Notes: generated by a model not told the origin, from the letters alone. Positions 19,091-27,396 are shown, numbered from the stretch's first letter. The stretch: DNA of 64,000 nt from Sphingobium lactosutens DS20 (GCF_000445105.1 NZ_ATDP01000107.1:1-64000), one strand, 5' to 3'. Translations and numbers: made by a program.

Positions 19091-19125
19091 GCACCTGTAA
19101 GCGTCTCTGAGAGCGCCACAACGAA

Positions 19126-19155
19126 AAAGCCCCCAGCGTATAGCTAGGGGCTTCG
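19126..19155. terminator. Terminator after integrase
   Basis: A hairpin in which AAGCCCCC and AGC pair with GCT and GGGGCTT lies 35-45 bases after the integrase stop. It has an A-run before it and a short T-containing tail. Confidence 0.75.
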
Positions 19156-19314
19156 TCGTATCAGGATGGGCTTCCTACGCGCCCTATGACTGTTGTTTGG
19201 CTGCTTGCCTGAGCAGACGGAGTTGAAGCGCAAGCGGGTTATGGCCGAACGCAATGCGCTTTGCTGGTATCCTGCCCTTGCGCTTTTGCATGGAGCCGGG
19301 ATGAGCGTGGCGCA

Positions 19315-19491
19315 TTAGCAGCGCGGCAGTTCAAAAATGGCCGAACCGATTTCGAGCCGGAAATGCGACTTGTGACGCTCACAATAGACACGCGCATCAT
19401 CAAAGCTGAAAGCGAACTGATCGTCTTCATAATCGGGATTGCAGTCCAGCGTATCTACGAAGTTAGCAAGGGCGTTTAGGTCGATCTGCAT
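19315..19491 (-). CDS. Small acidic phage protein, unknown
   Basis: 58 aa, starting at 19491 behind GGAGAA. The sequence MQIDLNALANFVDTLDC is followed by acidic residues and ends with SAIFELPRC. No family is recognised. It is transcribed towards the integrase. Small genes beside a serine integrase are candidates for the directionality factor, but nothing specific supports that here. Confidence 0.55.
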   Translation of the reverse strand: MQIDLNALANFVDTLDCNPDYEDDQFAFSFDDARVYCERHKSHFRLEIGSAIFELPRC

Positions 19492-19569
19492 AACGTTTCT
19501 CCTTCCCCATTGTCCTGTTTCCAGTCCGAGCGAAGGGCGAGCAAAGACTGCTCTCAAAATCATATCTTT

Positions 19570-19581
19570 TCACAAGTGTGA
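19570..19581. promoter_or_regulatory. Dyad TCACAAGTGTGA, copy 1
   Basis: TCACA-AG-TGTGA, an inverted repeat with 5-bp arms. It lies between the divergent small genes at 19315-19491 and 19695-19868, so it could regulate either. The same 12-mer recurs at 27114 and 45327, with an 11/12 copy at 27397. Confidence 0.5.
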
Positions 19582-19694
19582 TCGAACCACTCGGCACAAC
19601 TCCAGAAAACGTGTCGATTGAGAAATCTCCGGTTGCCCAGAGTTTCATGCGGCTATTGATAGAGTGTTGGCAACAAACAAGGAGTGGCCAACAA

Positions 19695-19868
19695 ATGAAC
19701 ATCAAGAAGCACCCCGAATTTGAAAACGAACACACCATCGGGGGAAAGAAAACTGCCGTGTTTGCAGGCGACACCAGCGTTTGGCTGCTGATCGAAAGCA
19801 ACGAAGAAGACCCCGACGCTTTCGAGTTTAACGGGACGTGGTGGAAGAAGGCGCTGCCCGACAACTAA
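19695..19868 (+). CDS. Small phage protein, unknown
   Basis: 57 aa from ATG 19695, preceded by AAGGAG. The sequence MNIKKHPEFENEHTIGGKK is followed by a compact beta-rich stretch (AVFAGDTSVWLLIES) and an acidic tail, and ends WWKKALPDN. The family is not recognised. It is followed at 23 bases by a strong terminator, so it is probably a monocistronic unit driven from the 19.57-kb spacer. Confidence 0.6.
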   Translation: MNIKKHPEFENEHTIGGKKTAVFAGDTSVWLLIESNEEDPDAFEFNGTWWKKALPDN

Positions 19869-19890
19869 CTTAAAGAAACGTTAAAATACG

Positions 19891-19918
19891 GCCCCGGCGA
19901 GCAATTGCCGGGGCTTTT
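19891..19918 (+). terminator. Rho-independent terminator
   Basis: GCCCCGGC, 8-base loop, GCCGGGGC, then TTTT: a perfect 8-bp GC stem followed by a T-run. Confidence 0.88.
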
Positions 19919-19981
19919 CAGCCACTTCTTGACTTTCCACGGCAACGGCTAAACGAGTAGGTCGGAACGACCGGAGGACAT

Positions 19982-20359
19982 ATGGGCAGACGCATAGAGA
20001 TACGCTTGCTGGACGGGTTGCCGGAGCATCTACAAGAGACGATCCTGACCAGCAGCACCCTGAGGACTGTCCGACCAGCGAAGGCGCTAGAGAACCGGGT
20101 TAGCGAGGCTGCGCTTGTGTGGCTCAGGGAGCGCGCAGTCGGGCAGGAATACATCAGCTTTGCATTTTACAAATGGCCGCCAAACGGCCCTGCGCATTAC
20201 GGCCTGCTTTGGGCCTACAACCCGCGCACCGATCGGACATTCCGGCTCCCGTTCAGTGAGACGGCGGGCGAGAAGGAAAACATTGCAAGCTGGGATGAAG
20301 CAGAAATCGAACTGCACCTGTTCAGCCTCAAGCAGTTCGGCCAGCCCAGCGCGGTCTAG
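19982..20359 (+). CDS. Hypothetical phage protein
   Basis: 125 aa, ATG behind GGAGG. The basic N-terminus (MGRRIEIRLLDGLPEHLQE) is followed by a mixed alpha/beta body with ISFAFYKWPPNGPAHYGLLW and an acidic C-terminal helix. I do not recognise a domain. It precedes the DUF2958 gene by 65 bases on the same strand, so the two may share a transcript that ends at 20,828. Confidence 0.6.
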   Translation: MGRRIEIRLLDGLPEHLQETILTSSTLRTVRPAKALENRVSEAALVWLRERAVGQEYISFAFYKWPPNGPAHYGLLWAYNPRTDRTFRLPFSETAGEKENIASWDEAEIELHLFSLKQFGQPSAV

Positions 20360-20424
20360 CCTTGCCCTGATTTGCCTATGGTGTTCGGTAGCCTTGTGCC
20401 GAAACATCATAGGAGATTGGCACA

Positions 20425-20784
20425 ATGGAATGGTTGGCAGTTTTTACGCCGGATGCGGCCCAACGCCTTGCCGAAAATCACAAGGAGCAAGCGCCCCTCA
20501 AAGGCACCACCCGCGAGAGGGATTTTGAGCCGGTCTGTAAGCTGTTCCTGCCGTGGGCAGCAGCGACCTGGCTATTGACCGAACTTGACGATGACGGCCT
20601 TGCTTTCGGCCTGTCCGATCTAGGGTTCGGAACCCCGGAACTCGGCTACATCAGCATGGATGAAGTCTATAGCGTTCAGGGACCGGGCGGCTTGCGCGTC
20701 GAGCAGGACTTGCACTGGACGGCCAAGCATACGCTGTCCGAATATGCTGCCAAAGCGCGCAGCGCAGGACGCATCACGGCGTAA
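20425..20784 (+). CDS. DUF2958 family protein
   Basis: 119 aa. The core LFLPWAAATWLLTELD followed by LAFGLSDLGFGTPELGYISMDE matches the DUF2958 pattern (PF11171) found on conjugative plasmids, ICEs and phages, often in anti-defence or plasmid-maintenance regions. The molecular function is unknown. The small size and position in the accessory left arm fit a mobile-element cargo gene. A bidirectional terminator follows. Confidence 0.78.
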   Translation: MEWLAVFTPDAAQRLAENHKEQAPLKGTTRERDFEPVCKLFLPWAAATWLLTELDDDGLAFGLSDLGFGTPELGYISMDEVYSVQGPGGLRVEQDLHWTAKHTLSEYAAKARSAGRITA

Positions 20785-20827
20785 ATACGGAGCAATCTGT
20801 TTTTCGTCGCGTAGCTGATTGCTAGGG

Positions 20828-20862
20828 GAAGCCGGGTAGAGCCATGCTATCCGGCTTCTTCA
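20828..20862. terminator. Bidirectional terminator between DUF2958 and nuclease genes
   Basis: GAAGCCGG and TAG pair with CTA and CCGGCTTC around a 6-9 base loop. It lies between converging genes, and the nuclease-like gene stop is at its right edge. Confidence 0.8.
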
Positions 20863-22125
20863 TTTCTGGTCGCGGTCGAAGTCCCCGAAAATGTCCATTT
20901 CCTTCAACGACACCAAAGCCTTGTCGTAGGCGGTCAGCGTGTCGGCCGCATACCGCTTGATGGCTTCGATGGCCTGCGCCACTGTTGCTTCCACATCCTT
21001 GTTATCGTCGTCCAATCCCTGAGCGACTGTCTCGGTAGCAAGGCGCGTGTAATTCTGCGTGATAGCCCTGCGGTTGGAGAGACGAACGCCCTTCGAGGCC
21101 AATTCCTCGTAAAATGTCTGGCGCAGGCTGTGGTCAGCAGGACCAAGCACCACACGGATGCGAATGGTCTTTTTGTCGTTGCTGGGCTGAACCTCGACCA
21201 GCATGGCCCGATTGCTGGTGGTCCATTTCACTGCGGTCCTGAAATTCATCATCCGGTCCCAATCGGTGACGGCAAACCGAATGATGCTTGGCGAGCAGTC
21301 ATCGAGAACAATGCGTAGGCCGGAAGCCTCAGACATCATTTCGGCCAGTTCCTGCCGCTGGCTATGCAGCGATCCAAAAACACCATCGTTCTGATCCGGC
21401 TTATGCTCCATAAGGAATTCCAGCGCCTCACGGTGCTGGCTCCACAGCTTTTCAGCCACTTCCTTCAAACGTTCGTTCGTCAAATGGTGCCTCCGAAGCA
21501 TCGCCAGATATGATGCCAGCAGCGCCCGCGCTTCCGCTGAGCCTGTCTGCTTTTCCACTACGCCGTCCAGTTCGGCAGCGACCGCCTCTAAGTCGAGCGC
21601 AAGCCAGTCCTGCCCAGCTTCCTCACTTGCTTCATCACCAGCCTTGGTCAGAAACAGGAACAGGTGGCGCCAGCCATCCGCGACAGGCCATTCCTGAGAG
21701 ACAGTCTCCCGATACCGCTTCAACTGGCCACTATGCTCTGATGCGTCGATTTTGAGCTCAATCGCGACGACCAGCTTTTCCTCTTTGACCACGACGAGCA
21801 GGTCAATGCTGCGCCACTCCCGACGCACCTGTGATTGCTCAAGGTCCATCACATGAACATCGAGCGGCGTAATCTGCCCCTCTACTCCCTCATCGACGCG
21901 GCGGTATGCAACGGCAGCGGAGCGCATAAGCGCACGTAGACACTCCGACCCGAAGCCATGTGGCCGCTGGGGGTCAAGACAATGCGCGAGGAAGTGAGCG
22001 TGTCGTATCTCCTGCCGCACCATGCCGATGGCCTCAAACGGGCAGAACACGTCCAACGATTTCTCGATTTCCTCGAAATCGGGATTGCCTACGAAAAGCG
22101 CCTCAAGTGCTTCGGAACTGGCCAA
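20860..22125 (-). CDS. PD-(D/E)XK nuclease superfamily protein (PDDEXK_4-like)
   Basis: 421 aa. The only in-frame start is TTG 22125, with a TGA three codons upstream. The nuclease core shows RSIDLLVVV (Asp108), then AIELKI (Glu123, Lys125) and QLKRYRE (Gln134), the D-ExK-Q..RY pattern of the PDDEXK_4 family. The C-terminal half (residues about 210-410) is helical and unrecognised. Family members are frequent in defence islands and prophages and are thought to cut nucleic acid. Terminators on both sides make it a self-contained cargo cassette, probably against competing phages. That role is inference. Confidence 0.75.
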   Translation of the reverse strand: MASSEALEALFVGNPDFEEIEKSLDVFCPFEAIGMVRQEIRHAHFLAHCLDPQRPHGFGSECLRALMRSAAVAYRRVDEGVEGQITPLDVHVMDLEQSQVRREWRSIDLLVVVKEEKLVVAIELKIDASEHSGQLKRYRETVSQEWPVADGWRHLFLFLTKAGDEASEEAGQDWLALDLEAVAAELDGVVEKQTGSAEARALLASYLAMLRRHHLTNERLKEVAEKLWSQHREALEFLMEHKPDQNDGVFGSLHSQRQELAEMMSEASGLRIVLDDCSPSIIRFAVTDWDRMMNFRTAVKWTTSNRAMLVEVQPSNDKKTIRIRVVLGPADHSLRQTFYEELASKGVRLSNRRAITQNYTRLATETVAQGLDDDNKDVEATVAQAIEAIKRYAADTLTAYDKALVSLKEMDIFGDFDRDQK

Positions 22126-22142
22126 TCGCGTCGCTCACTCAA

Positions 22143-22175
22143 AAAGAAACCCCGGCCATACAGACCGGGGCTTTT
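22143..22175. terminator. Terminator
   Basis: CCCCGG / CCGGGG stem with flanking A5 and TTTT. It is best placed to end the leftward unit that includes the 22,191-22,589 gene. Confidence 0.8.
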
Positions 22176-22190
22176 GCTGGGTAGTGCTGT

Positions 22191-22589
22191 TTACTTTCCG
22201 GCAGCTTTGGTCTTTGCCATCGAGGCCGAACGCTGGCGCACCTGCGCTTCCTTCTCGTCCAGCTGCGACTTGAAGCTGCCCTTCTCCACGTCCGCCTTGA
22301 TCGCGGTCAGCACCTCAACGAACTGGCCCTTCGGAACGACGACCTTCGTTTCCTCACCCACCAGCTTGAGCGGGCTGTTGGCGTAGCGGATCGTGAAAGC
22401 AACGTTATCGCCCTTCACCTCGAACCAGCGACGGCCTTCCGAACGGGGAGCCTTGAACAATTCGATCTGCTTGTCGATTGCCGCTGCAACGACTTCCGAT
22501 GCCGACTTGGGGACACGCGGGCCACCGCCCTTAGCGAAGTCCGCATACTCGTTGACCGACTTGACTGCCTTTTTCCAATCGAACGACAT
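22191..22589 (-). CDS. Hypothetical phage protein
   Basis: 132 aa, starting at 22589 behind AGGAG. It begins MSFDWKKAVKSVNEYADFAK, has a central beta-rich part (RRWFEVKGDNVAFTIRYAN) and ends in a charged helix with KTKAAGK. It looks like a small nucleic-acid- or protein-binding phage protein but matches no family I can name. It lies downstream of the tyrosine-recombinase gene on the same strand with 84 bases between. Confidence 0.6.
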   Translation of the reverse strand: MSFDWKKAVKSVNEYADFAKGGGPRVPKSASEVVAAAIDKQIELFKAPRSEGRRWFEVKGDNVAFTIRYANSPLKLVGEETKVVVPKGQFVEVLTAIKADVEKGSFKSQLDEKEAQVRQRSASMAKTKAAGK

Positions 22590-22673
22590 TCTACATACTC
22601 CTGCTTTGCAGCCCTGTGCTGCTGTTTTCCTATCAATAGCCAGTTACCAAACAGGGCAACTGCTAATTTGAAG

Positions 22674-23198
22674 TTAAGCGAACAACGCTTTGCGCATCAT
22701 CGCATCGGTGACGCCGACATAGTGTTGTGTGGTCGCAATACTGCTATGCCCAAGCACCTTGCTAACAACTACAATGTTGACATTGTTATCGACCATTCTG
22801 GTAGCCATCGATCGGCGACCGCTATAGCAGCTACCTTGCACACCAGCCATCCGATAAATGCGGCGCATAGCTTCGGAAATACCGTTTGCGGTAAACACGT
22901 CACCAGCACCGTTGCGGAACACCCTGCCCCGCTCTCCCTGCATGTGGTCGTGCAGAGCAGTGAGGATTTCAGCATCGACGGGAATTGAACGACCCTGTTT
23001 GCGCTTGGAGTGACCTAGCGGAATGCGAAGTTCATCGTTGATGAACCAGTTGGTTTCCAGACCCGCAAGTTCCATCGGTCGCAAGCCCAACTTCTTCGTC
23101 AGCAGCAACATCAGCCGATACATTGCGGGACGGTTCATCTGTGCTGCAAAGTCGAACAGCTTATCAAACTGCTTATCGTTGAGGATAGTAGCGCGCAT
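22674..23198 (-). CDS. Lone tyrosine-recombinase catalytic domain
   Basis: 174 aa from the ATG at 23198. It corresponds only to the catalytic domain of phage integrase/XerC proteins: first Arg in LGLRPMELAGL (Arg40), Lys in the beta-hairpin GHSKRKQGRSI, a box II of SGRR where HxxR is normal (Ser126, Arg129), then VLGHSSIATTQHY (His151, Tyr160). The usual N-terminal core-binding domain is missing and the first His of box II is replaced by Ser. With a serine integrase doing integration, this may act in dimer resolution, inversion or regulation, or be a remnant. Confidence 0.75.
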   Translation of the reverse strand: MRATILNDKQFDKLFDFAAQMNRPAMYRLMLLLTKKLGLRPMELAGLETNWFINDELRIPLGHSKRKQGRSIPVDAEILTALHDHMQGERGRVFRNGAGDVFTANGISEAMRRIYRMAGVQGSCYSGRRSMATRMVDNNVNIVVVSKVLGHSSIATTQHYVGVTDAMMRKALFA

Positions 23199-23337
23199 TT
23201 CCGATCTCCGTTGTTGCCTCACTTTCCTGTTTCCAGAGTGAATGCAGGGCAACCTAAACCGGACCTCCCCGACCAGAACGCGACGACCTGTGGGCGGTAA
23301 ATACCTGCGACGAAAAACAACAATTGCAGGTGAAGCA

Positions 23338-23532
23338 ATGAACTATATCGCTGGTATCGCCGCCATCATTCTCATGGCCCTTCTACTTCTCGCCATCTTT
23401 GCGGGCTTCGTGCTGTTCAACTACGCGCTGGTAAGCATGGCCCTCGCATTCTGGGGCTTCTCGATGAACAAGACGCTGCTGATGATCCTGTGCATCGTCG
23501 GCACTCCCCTCGCATTCATCAGGAGGGGATGA
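23338..23532 (+). CDS. Small membrane protein
   Basis: 64 aa from ATG 23338. Two hydrophobic helices (about residues 3-30 and 32-58) are separated by a short turn, ending in a basic tail (IRRG). It heads a tight rightward operon: the next start is four bases after its stop. A holin-like or membrane-exclusion role is possible, but the sequence does not decide it. Confidence 0.6.
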   Translation: MNYIAGIAAIILMALLLLAIFAGFVLFNYALVSMALAFWGFSMNKTLLMILCIVGTPLAFIRRG

Positions 23533-23535
23533 GCA

Positions 23536-23778
23536 ATGAATAGCTATACGAACAAAGACTGGCACACCGTGAAGAGCGCGGCTGCGATCCGCTGGCAGCA
23601 CTACGCGGCCAATCCTCTGCTACCGCCAGAATATAAAGCTGAGAAAGTCGCCTACTGGCTCGCCGTGGAAGAGGGGGCCGACAATGCGCTCCACCTGATC
23701 CAGACAGGCCACTCCCTTGAGGAAACGGCGCAGATGGTCGTGGACTTCCTAGAATGGAAGCTAGGAGGTGCAGCATGA
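23536..23778 (+). CDS. Hypothetical phage protein
   Basis: 80 aa. It is helical, with a KAEKVAYWLAVEEGADNALHLI core and hydrophobic C-terminus LEWKLGGAA. No family is recognised. Its end overlaps by ATGA a 20-codon frame (23775-23835, beginning MSNTNSPSIFTVNAG) that probably represents the start of a broken or leader gene. Confidence 0.55.
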   Translation: MNSYTNKDWHTVKSAAAIRWQHYAANPLLPPEYKAEKVAYWLAVEEGADNALHLIQTGHSLEETAQMVVDFLEWKLGGAA

Positions 23779-23844
23779 GCAACACCAACTCTCCGTCCAT
23801 TTTCACGGTCAATGCGGGTCCCCGCCTCGATCTATGACGAGGTT

Positions 23845-24063
23845 ATGAATTGCCAATCCTTCACGCTTGAAGAACGCCTGATGCACGACACAACATTGTT
23901 CGTGTTCAAGGGCCGCCCACCGGAAGAAGATCAGGAAGCCATTATCGAGTTTGCCGATTTCCACGGCATGGCGGTTGTCCTCGACGGTCGCGCAGTGACG
24001 CTCATCACGGACCAGCCAAGGATCGCAACGCTGTTTAAGCTGACCTTCGGAGGTGAAGCATGA
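23845..24063 (+). CDS. Hypothetical phage protein
   Basis: 72 aa if started at ATG 23845 (GACGAGG upstream); an earlier in-frame ATG at 23812 would give 83 aa. The short frame that opens at 23775 ends just before it, so either translation is coupled or a frameshift split one gene. At its 3' end another ATGA-coupled frame opens (24060) but closes after 23 codons on running into the convergent TIR gene. This suggests the operon was cut by insertion of that cassette. Confidence 0.5.
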   Translation: MNCQSFTLEERLMHDTTLFVFKGRPPEEDQEAIIEFADFHGMAVVLDGRAVTLITDQPRIATLFKLTFGGEA

Positions 24064-24066
24064 CCG

Positions 24067-25185
24067 TCACCCCTGTTCAACCAGCCCTTCACGCTCCAGT
24101 ACCTCGCGGACTTCTTCAAACGCCGCTTTGATGTTGCCTTTCGGAAAACGGATTTGGCCCAGCCCTTGGACGTTGCTGAACTCTTCGCACCCATCCTCAA
24201 GCATGATGATGGCTTTCGTGAAACCTAGGCGCCCCTGAAACAGTCCGACCTCATGGATGACGTTCATACGCGCCTGCATCTTGCCTTCGTTTGTCTCATC
24301 TTCGGCGGTCATCACAAGGAATGCGATTGCGGCAGCGTCCAGCATTTCGATCAGTCGCGCGGTATTCGTGACACCAGCTACCGGGACACGGTTGAACTCG
24401 TCAAAGGGCAGGCCGAGCCTATCCTTCACGAAATCCTTCAACTCGCGCCACAGCAAGGAACGACCGTGTCCGATAAACACGTTGGTTCCGACCCGCTCTT
24501 GCTTCTTCGCCGATTTCAGCTTTCGTTCCATGTGGGAAGCTGCCTGCTTTAGCTGTTGGATCATCTTCGGTGTTGCGTTGAAGATCGAAGATAGCGCGCT
24601 TAATTCGCAAGCTATCGTGACATGGATGGGCGTTGTGACACCCTCGTTAAGAGCTACGCGATCAGCCGATTGAACCTGCTTCGGCGCGTAATACTGCACA
24701 AATTCAGCAGCACTCACATAACCCAGATTTTCGACAGTTTCAGAGATCTTTTTCAGATATTCGTCGTCATGCGACGATAGGTAAGTGGCCATGATTGAAA
24801 GCGCGGCAGCTTTGCTCTCCTCATATTTGACCTTATATTCTTTTGCTTTCGCCTTAATCGACACAAACGCAGCATCGTTTGATGCCTGCAATATATGCCG
24901 CTTCAATCCGTCCGGGTCGTATTCCAACCATTCGCCGCGTGTCTCGCCAAGCATTCGATCACCGAAGCCCCAAGTTCTGTCGAAACTGGCTCCAAGCACC
25001 GGCTTGAAATCCTTCTGATAGACACGGGCATGATAACCAAGCCACGAACCGGAATGCGCTTTGCCAACGTCCTCAAGGACCGAAATGCGTTGCTTGACTG
25101 GCTTCTTGTATTCGTCGCTCTCACCATAAGAAGCGATTTTCTCGAATTCGGCAATTACCTCAAACAAATCATCGGCCAACGACAT
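24067..25185 (-). CDS. TIR-domain effector protein (CAP12/Pycsar TIR type)
   Basis: 372 aa from the ATG at 25185 (GAGGGGG upstream); the frame stays open further upstream without a better start. The C-terminal domain (about 234-370) matches PF10137: NVFIGHGRSLLWRELKDF, TARLIEMLDAAAIAFLVMTAEDE and MNVIHEVGLFQGRLGF, with Glu312 at the catalytic NADase position. The N-terminal 230 residues are largely helical and unrecognised, presumably the sensor. Family TIRs degrade NAD+ to abort infection in CBASS and Pycsar, but no cyclase gene lies beside this one. It runs against the flanking operon and ends in a strong terminator zone, as expected of inserted defence cargo. Confidence 0.8.
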   Translation of the reverse strand: MSLADDLFEVIAEFEKIASYGESDEYKKPVKQRISVLEDVGKAHSGSWLGYHARVYQKDFKPVLGASFDRTWGFGDRMLGETRGEWLEYDPDGLKRHILQASNDAAFVSIKAKAKEYKVKYEESKAAALSIMATYLSSHDDEYLKKISETVENLGYVSAAEFVQYYAPKQVQSADRVALNEGVTTPIHVTIACELSALSSIFNATPKMIQQLKQAASHMERKLKSAKKQERVGTNVFIGHGRSLLWRELKDFVKDRLGLPFDEFNRVPVAGVTNTARLIEMLDAAAIAFLVMTAEDETNEGKMQARMNVIHEVGLFQGRLGFTKAIIMLEDGCEEFSNVQGLGQIRFPKGNIKAAFEEVREVLEREGLVEQG

Positions 25186-25356
25186 TCCAACCCCCTCTTC
25201 GGCGTCCACCGCTAAGATAGGTAGGCTAACCCGCATTGACCAGCGAACAGTCATGACAAGCTGCGTTACGATTGCTTCAATGAGCGCCATACACGCTCAC
25301 TGTGATAGCCAGACGCCCCTTCCGCTAGTCGTGGCTTCCCCGACTGAACCCAGACG

Positions 25357-25390
25357 GAAAAAGCCCCGGAATTGCTTCCGGGGCTTTTCC
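25357..25390. terminator. Strong bidirectional terminator
   Basis: A 15-bp stem (AAAAGCCCCGGAA pairing with TTCCGGGGCTTTT, 4-base loop) upstream of the TIR gene. It isolates the cassette from DNA to the right. Confidence 0.9.
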
Positions 25391-25413
25391 ATTAGCTGCC
25401 GCGAGGAGTGCAG

Positions 25414-25506
25414 TTAGACACCACCGGACGCGATACAACACGCCACCGCAAACGAGAATATAACTGCAACTTCTGCAAATGACCACGGACGGAAGTTCTC
25501 AAACAT
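25414..25506 (-). CDS. Possible 30-aa membrane peptide
   Basis: Starts at 25506 with GGAGATGCAGGT upstream. MFENFRPWSFAEVAVIF is followed by a hydrophobic stretch to IASGGV. It is one predicted membrane helix with a good ribosome-binding site, ending just before the terminator at 25,357-25,390. It is too short for a family assignment; it could be a type I toxin-like or leader peptide. Confidence 0.35.
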   Translation of the reverse strand: MFENFRPWSFAEVAVIFSFAVACCIASGGV

Positions 25507-25597
25507 ACCTGCATCTCCTTCCATCAGGATATGCAGCCATCGAGTGCAAAGGGCAGCCTAAGAGTTCACATAAGTAGCAGAAAACCTGAGGATACTT

Positions 25598-26002
25598 ATG
25601 GCCCGCAAAACCGTAATCACAGATGAAAGCCGTGCAACGTTTGCTGAACTAGCTGCACAAGGCTCGAGCAACAGCAAGATCAGCGCAGCGATGGGCATTT
25701 CCCTGCATGTCGTGAGGAAATACCGCGCCGATCATGACACCAATGTAGCGATCGACCGCGTGAGGCTGACAGAGACAATCCCGCAGCAGCTAACCGCCCT
25801 AGCGAACGGCATGGTCATATTGGGCGATGCAGTGGCTGCACTCCGCAACGACATTGCCGACGTCCACACGACGAACAAGAAGCTGACCAAGGCCATGAAG
25901 CGCCTCCAGGTCGAGAACAAAGACCTACGCGCCACCCGAAAAGATGCCCGCGCAAAAGTGAGGGAACTCCGTCGCGAACTATGGAATGTCAGGGGCTATT
26001 AA
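25598..26002 (+). CDS. HTH-coiled-coil DNA-binding protein
   Basis: 134 aa, ATG 25598. The N-terminal helix-turn-helix reads FAELAAQGSSNSKISAAMGIS followed by HVVRKYR, like the HTH of resolvases and small terminase subunits. The C-terminal half is a long basic coiled coil (LTKAMKRLQVENKDLRATRK). It is the only clear HTH protein left in the prophage and so a candidate regulator, for example of the TCACAAGTGTGA dyads. A DNA-structuring or terminase-like role is the alternative. Its stop overlaps the convergent gene by four bases. Confidence 0.6.
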   Translation: MARKTVITDESRATFAELAAQGSSNSKISAAMGISLHVVRKYRADHDTNVAIDRVRLTETIPQQLTALANGMVILGDAVAALRNDIADVHTTNKKLTKAMKRLQVENKDLRATRKDARAKVRELRRELWNVRGY

Positions 26003-27009
26003 AGCCCAGCAGGACTACCGGGCGGCAATTCCAGCAACTCGATCTTATGGACGTGCATCTTAGGATAATGCCGCTTCATCATGGGCATAAAATCCTCGCA
26101 AAGCTGCACAACCATATCGACGTTTAGTTTCGCCAGATAGCGAGCCTGACGCATCGCCATAGCCGTGGGAACCACATACGGGAATATCGCCAGTCGTTGC
26201 GCTTCCGTCAGTCCAATGGAACCTACCTGCCCGCTTGCCTGATCCGGCGAAGGTAGCCGTGCAAGAACATCGTCACGCCGTCTGCCATATTCCACGAACG
26301 AACTTCTAACGGACTCATTTCGGGCAACACATTCCCCGAAATTCATCAGAAAATCCTCTTCCCTAAGCAGCATCAGCAAGTTCTGTTCCGCGTCGGATAA
26401 CTCGCGAACCATGGTCCTATCATAACCAATCACCCCCGCCTGAGTGCCACAAATCACGAACGGATCATCTTCCGCAAGCAACTCATCAATCGGCAAGCTC
26501 TTCTGGTTTAAGTCGCGCAAAGTCGTGCGGACTTCACTGGCCATAGTCGATAGTTTGAACCCTATCTGATATATCTGCCCCTGTAGCTTCTCGCGATCAT
26601 CCTTGCGGTGCTTTTTCTCAACAAGGAAGTAGCCGAACAAAGCAGCAATGACCGCCAGCAGAGAGCCGATACCAGACACCCAATCGGCAGCAGAACCACC
26701 CGCTTCCCCATTACGGCGCACGGCATAGAACGGACATTCATCACGACCCGCCCTGTTAGTAGCGGAATATCGGATAACGTCCGTAGCGATCCCTCTGCCA
26801 GTGAAGTAGCGGCACACAAGCGAGGACTGAGCCTTACTGCCAACATTGCCATAGCCGGGGAGAACAAGGGTCTGCCGTGGATGCACAATAGTCGAGCCGA
26901 TCAGCACCCGCTCACCCGATAGGACTAAGCCAGCTTCCGTTACAGCGAACACACCAGCCAGAGCAGCAACACCCCAGGCCCACTTGCGACGATACCACTT
27001 AACGGACAT
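25999..27009 (-). CDS. Two-helix membrane protein, unknown
   Basis: 336 aa. TM1 at about residues 11-32 (WGVAALAGVFAVTEAGLVL) is followed by a periplasmic loop with two Cys residues, then TM2 at about 108-128 (WVSGIGSLLAVIAALFGYFLVE) and a helical cytoplasmic domain of about 200 residues. The layout resembles phage-encoded membrane sensors or exclusion proteins, but no domain is recognised. It is monocistronic and faces left, with its upstream region in the unassigned 27.0-27.7 kb spacer. Confidence 0.6.
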   Translation of the reverse strand: MSVKWYRRKWAWGVAALAGVFAVTEAGLVLSGERVLIGSTIVHPRQTLVLPGYGNVGSKAQSSLVCRYFTGRGIATDVIRYSATNRAGRDECPFYAVRRNGEAGGSAADWVSGIGSLLAVIAALFGYFLVEKKHRKDDREKLQGQIYQIGFKLSTMASEVRTTLRDLNQKSLPIDELLAEDDPFVICGTQAGVIGYDRTMVRELSDAEQNLLMLLREEDFLMNFGECVARNESVRSSFVEYGRRRDDVLARLPSPDQASGQVGSIGLTEAQRLAIFPYVVPTAMAMRQARYLAKLNVDMVVQLCEDFMPMMKRHYPKMHVHKIELLELPPGSPAGL

Positions 27010-27113
27010 ACCATTCCCCCTATTCGGAAGGCGTAAGCCACCGGATTATCGGACGCAATTGGAAATGCAGAGCCGCATAGAGCGAGCAAAGAAAGACAAA
27101 GCGAAAGCCGCTA

Positions 27114-27125
27114 TCACAAGTGTGA
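27114..27125. promoter_or_regulatory. Dyad TCACAAGTGTGA, copy 2
   Basis: An exact copy of the 19570 dyad, 105 bases upstream of the start of the leftward membrane-protein gene (27009). Confidence 0.5.
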
Positions 27126-27396
27126 AAGCCGTTTATGGCTGACAGTATGAGCAAGCCGTGGGATTAGATTGGGGCCACACCTTAATCCAGAAATCTACCA
27201 GAAAATCTGCTGCTACTCTGGTGATCTACCCTATCCACACTCTGGATGGCACCGTGTCCGCACCATGCCTATCGAGGATGCGAACTCTGGATTGCGGTGC
27301 ATCGTGCTGTCGGGTCCATCCTTGGGCATCGTCCACCCATCCGCACTCCGACTATTTGTTTGTATGTCCACCCTGTCTAGATACAAAGAAATATCT

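Noticed and set aside
20425..25185. A multi-gene CBASS or Pycsar operon
   Set aside because: No cyclase (CD-NTase or PycC-like) gene is present near the TIR or nuclease genes; they are separate, differently oriented cassettes.
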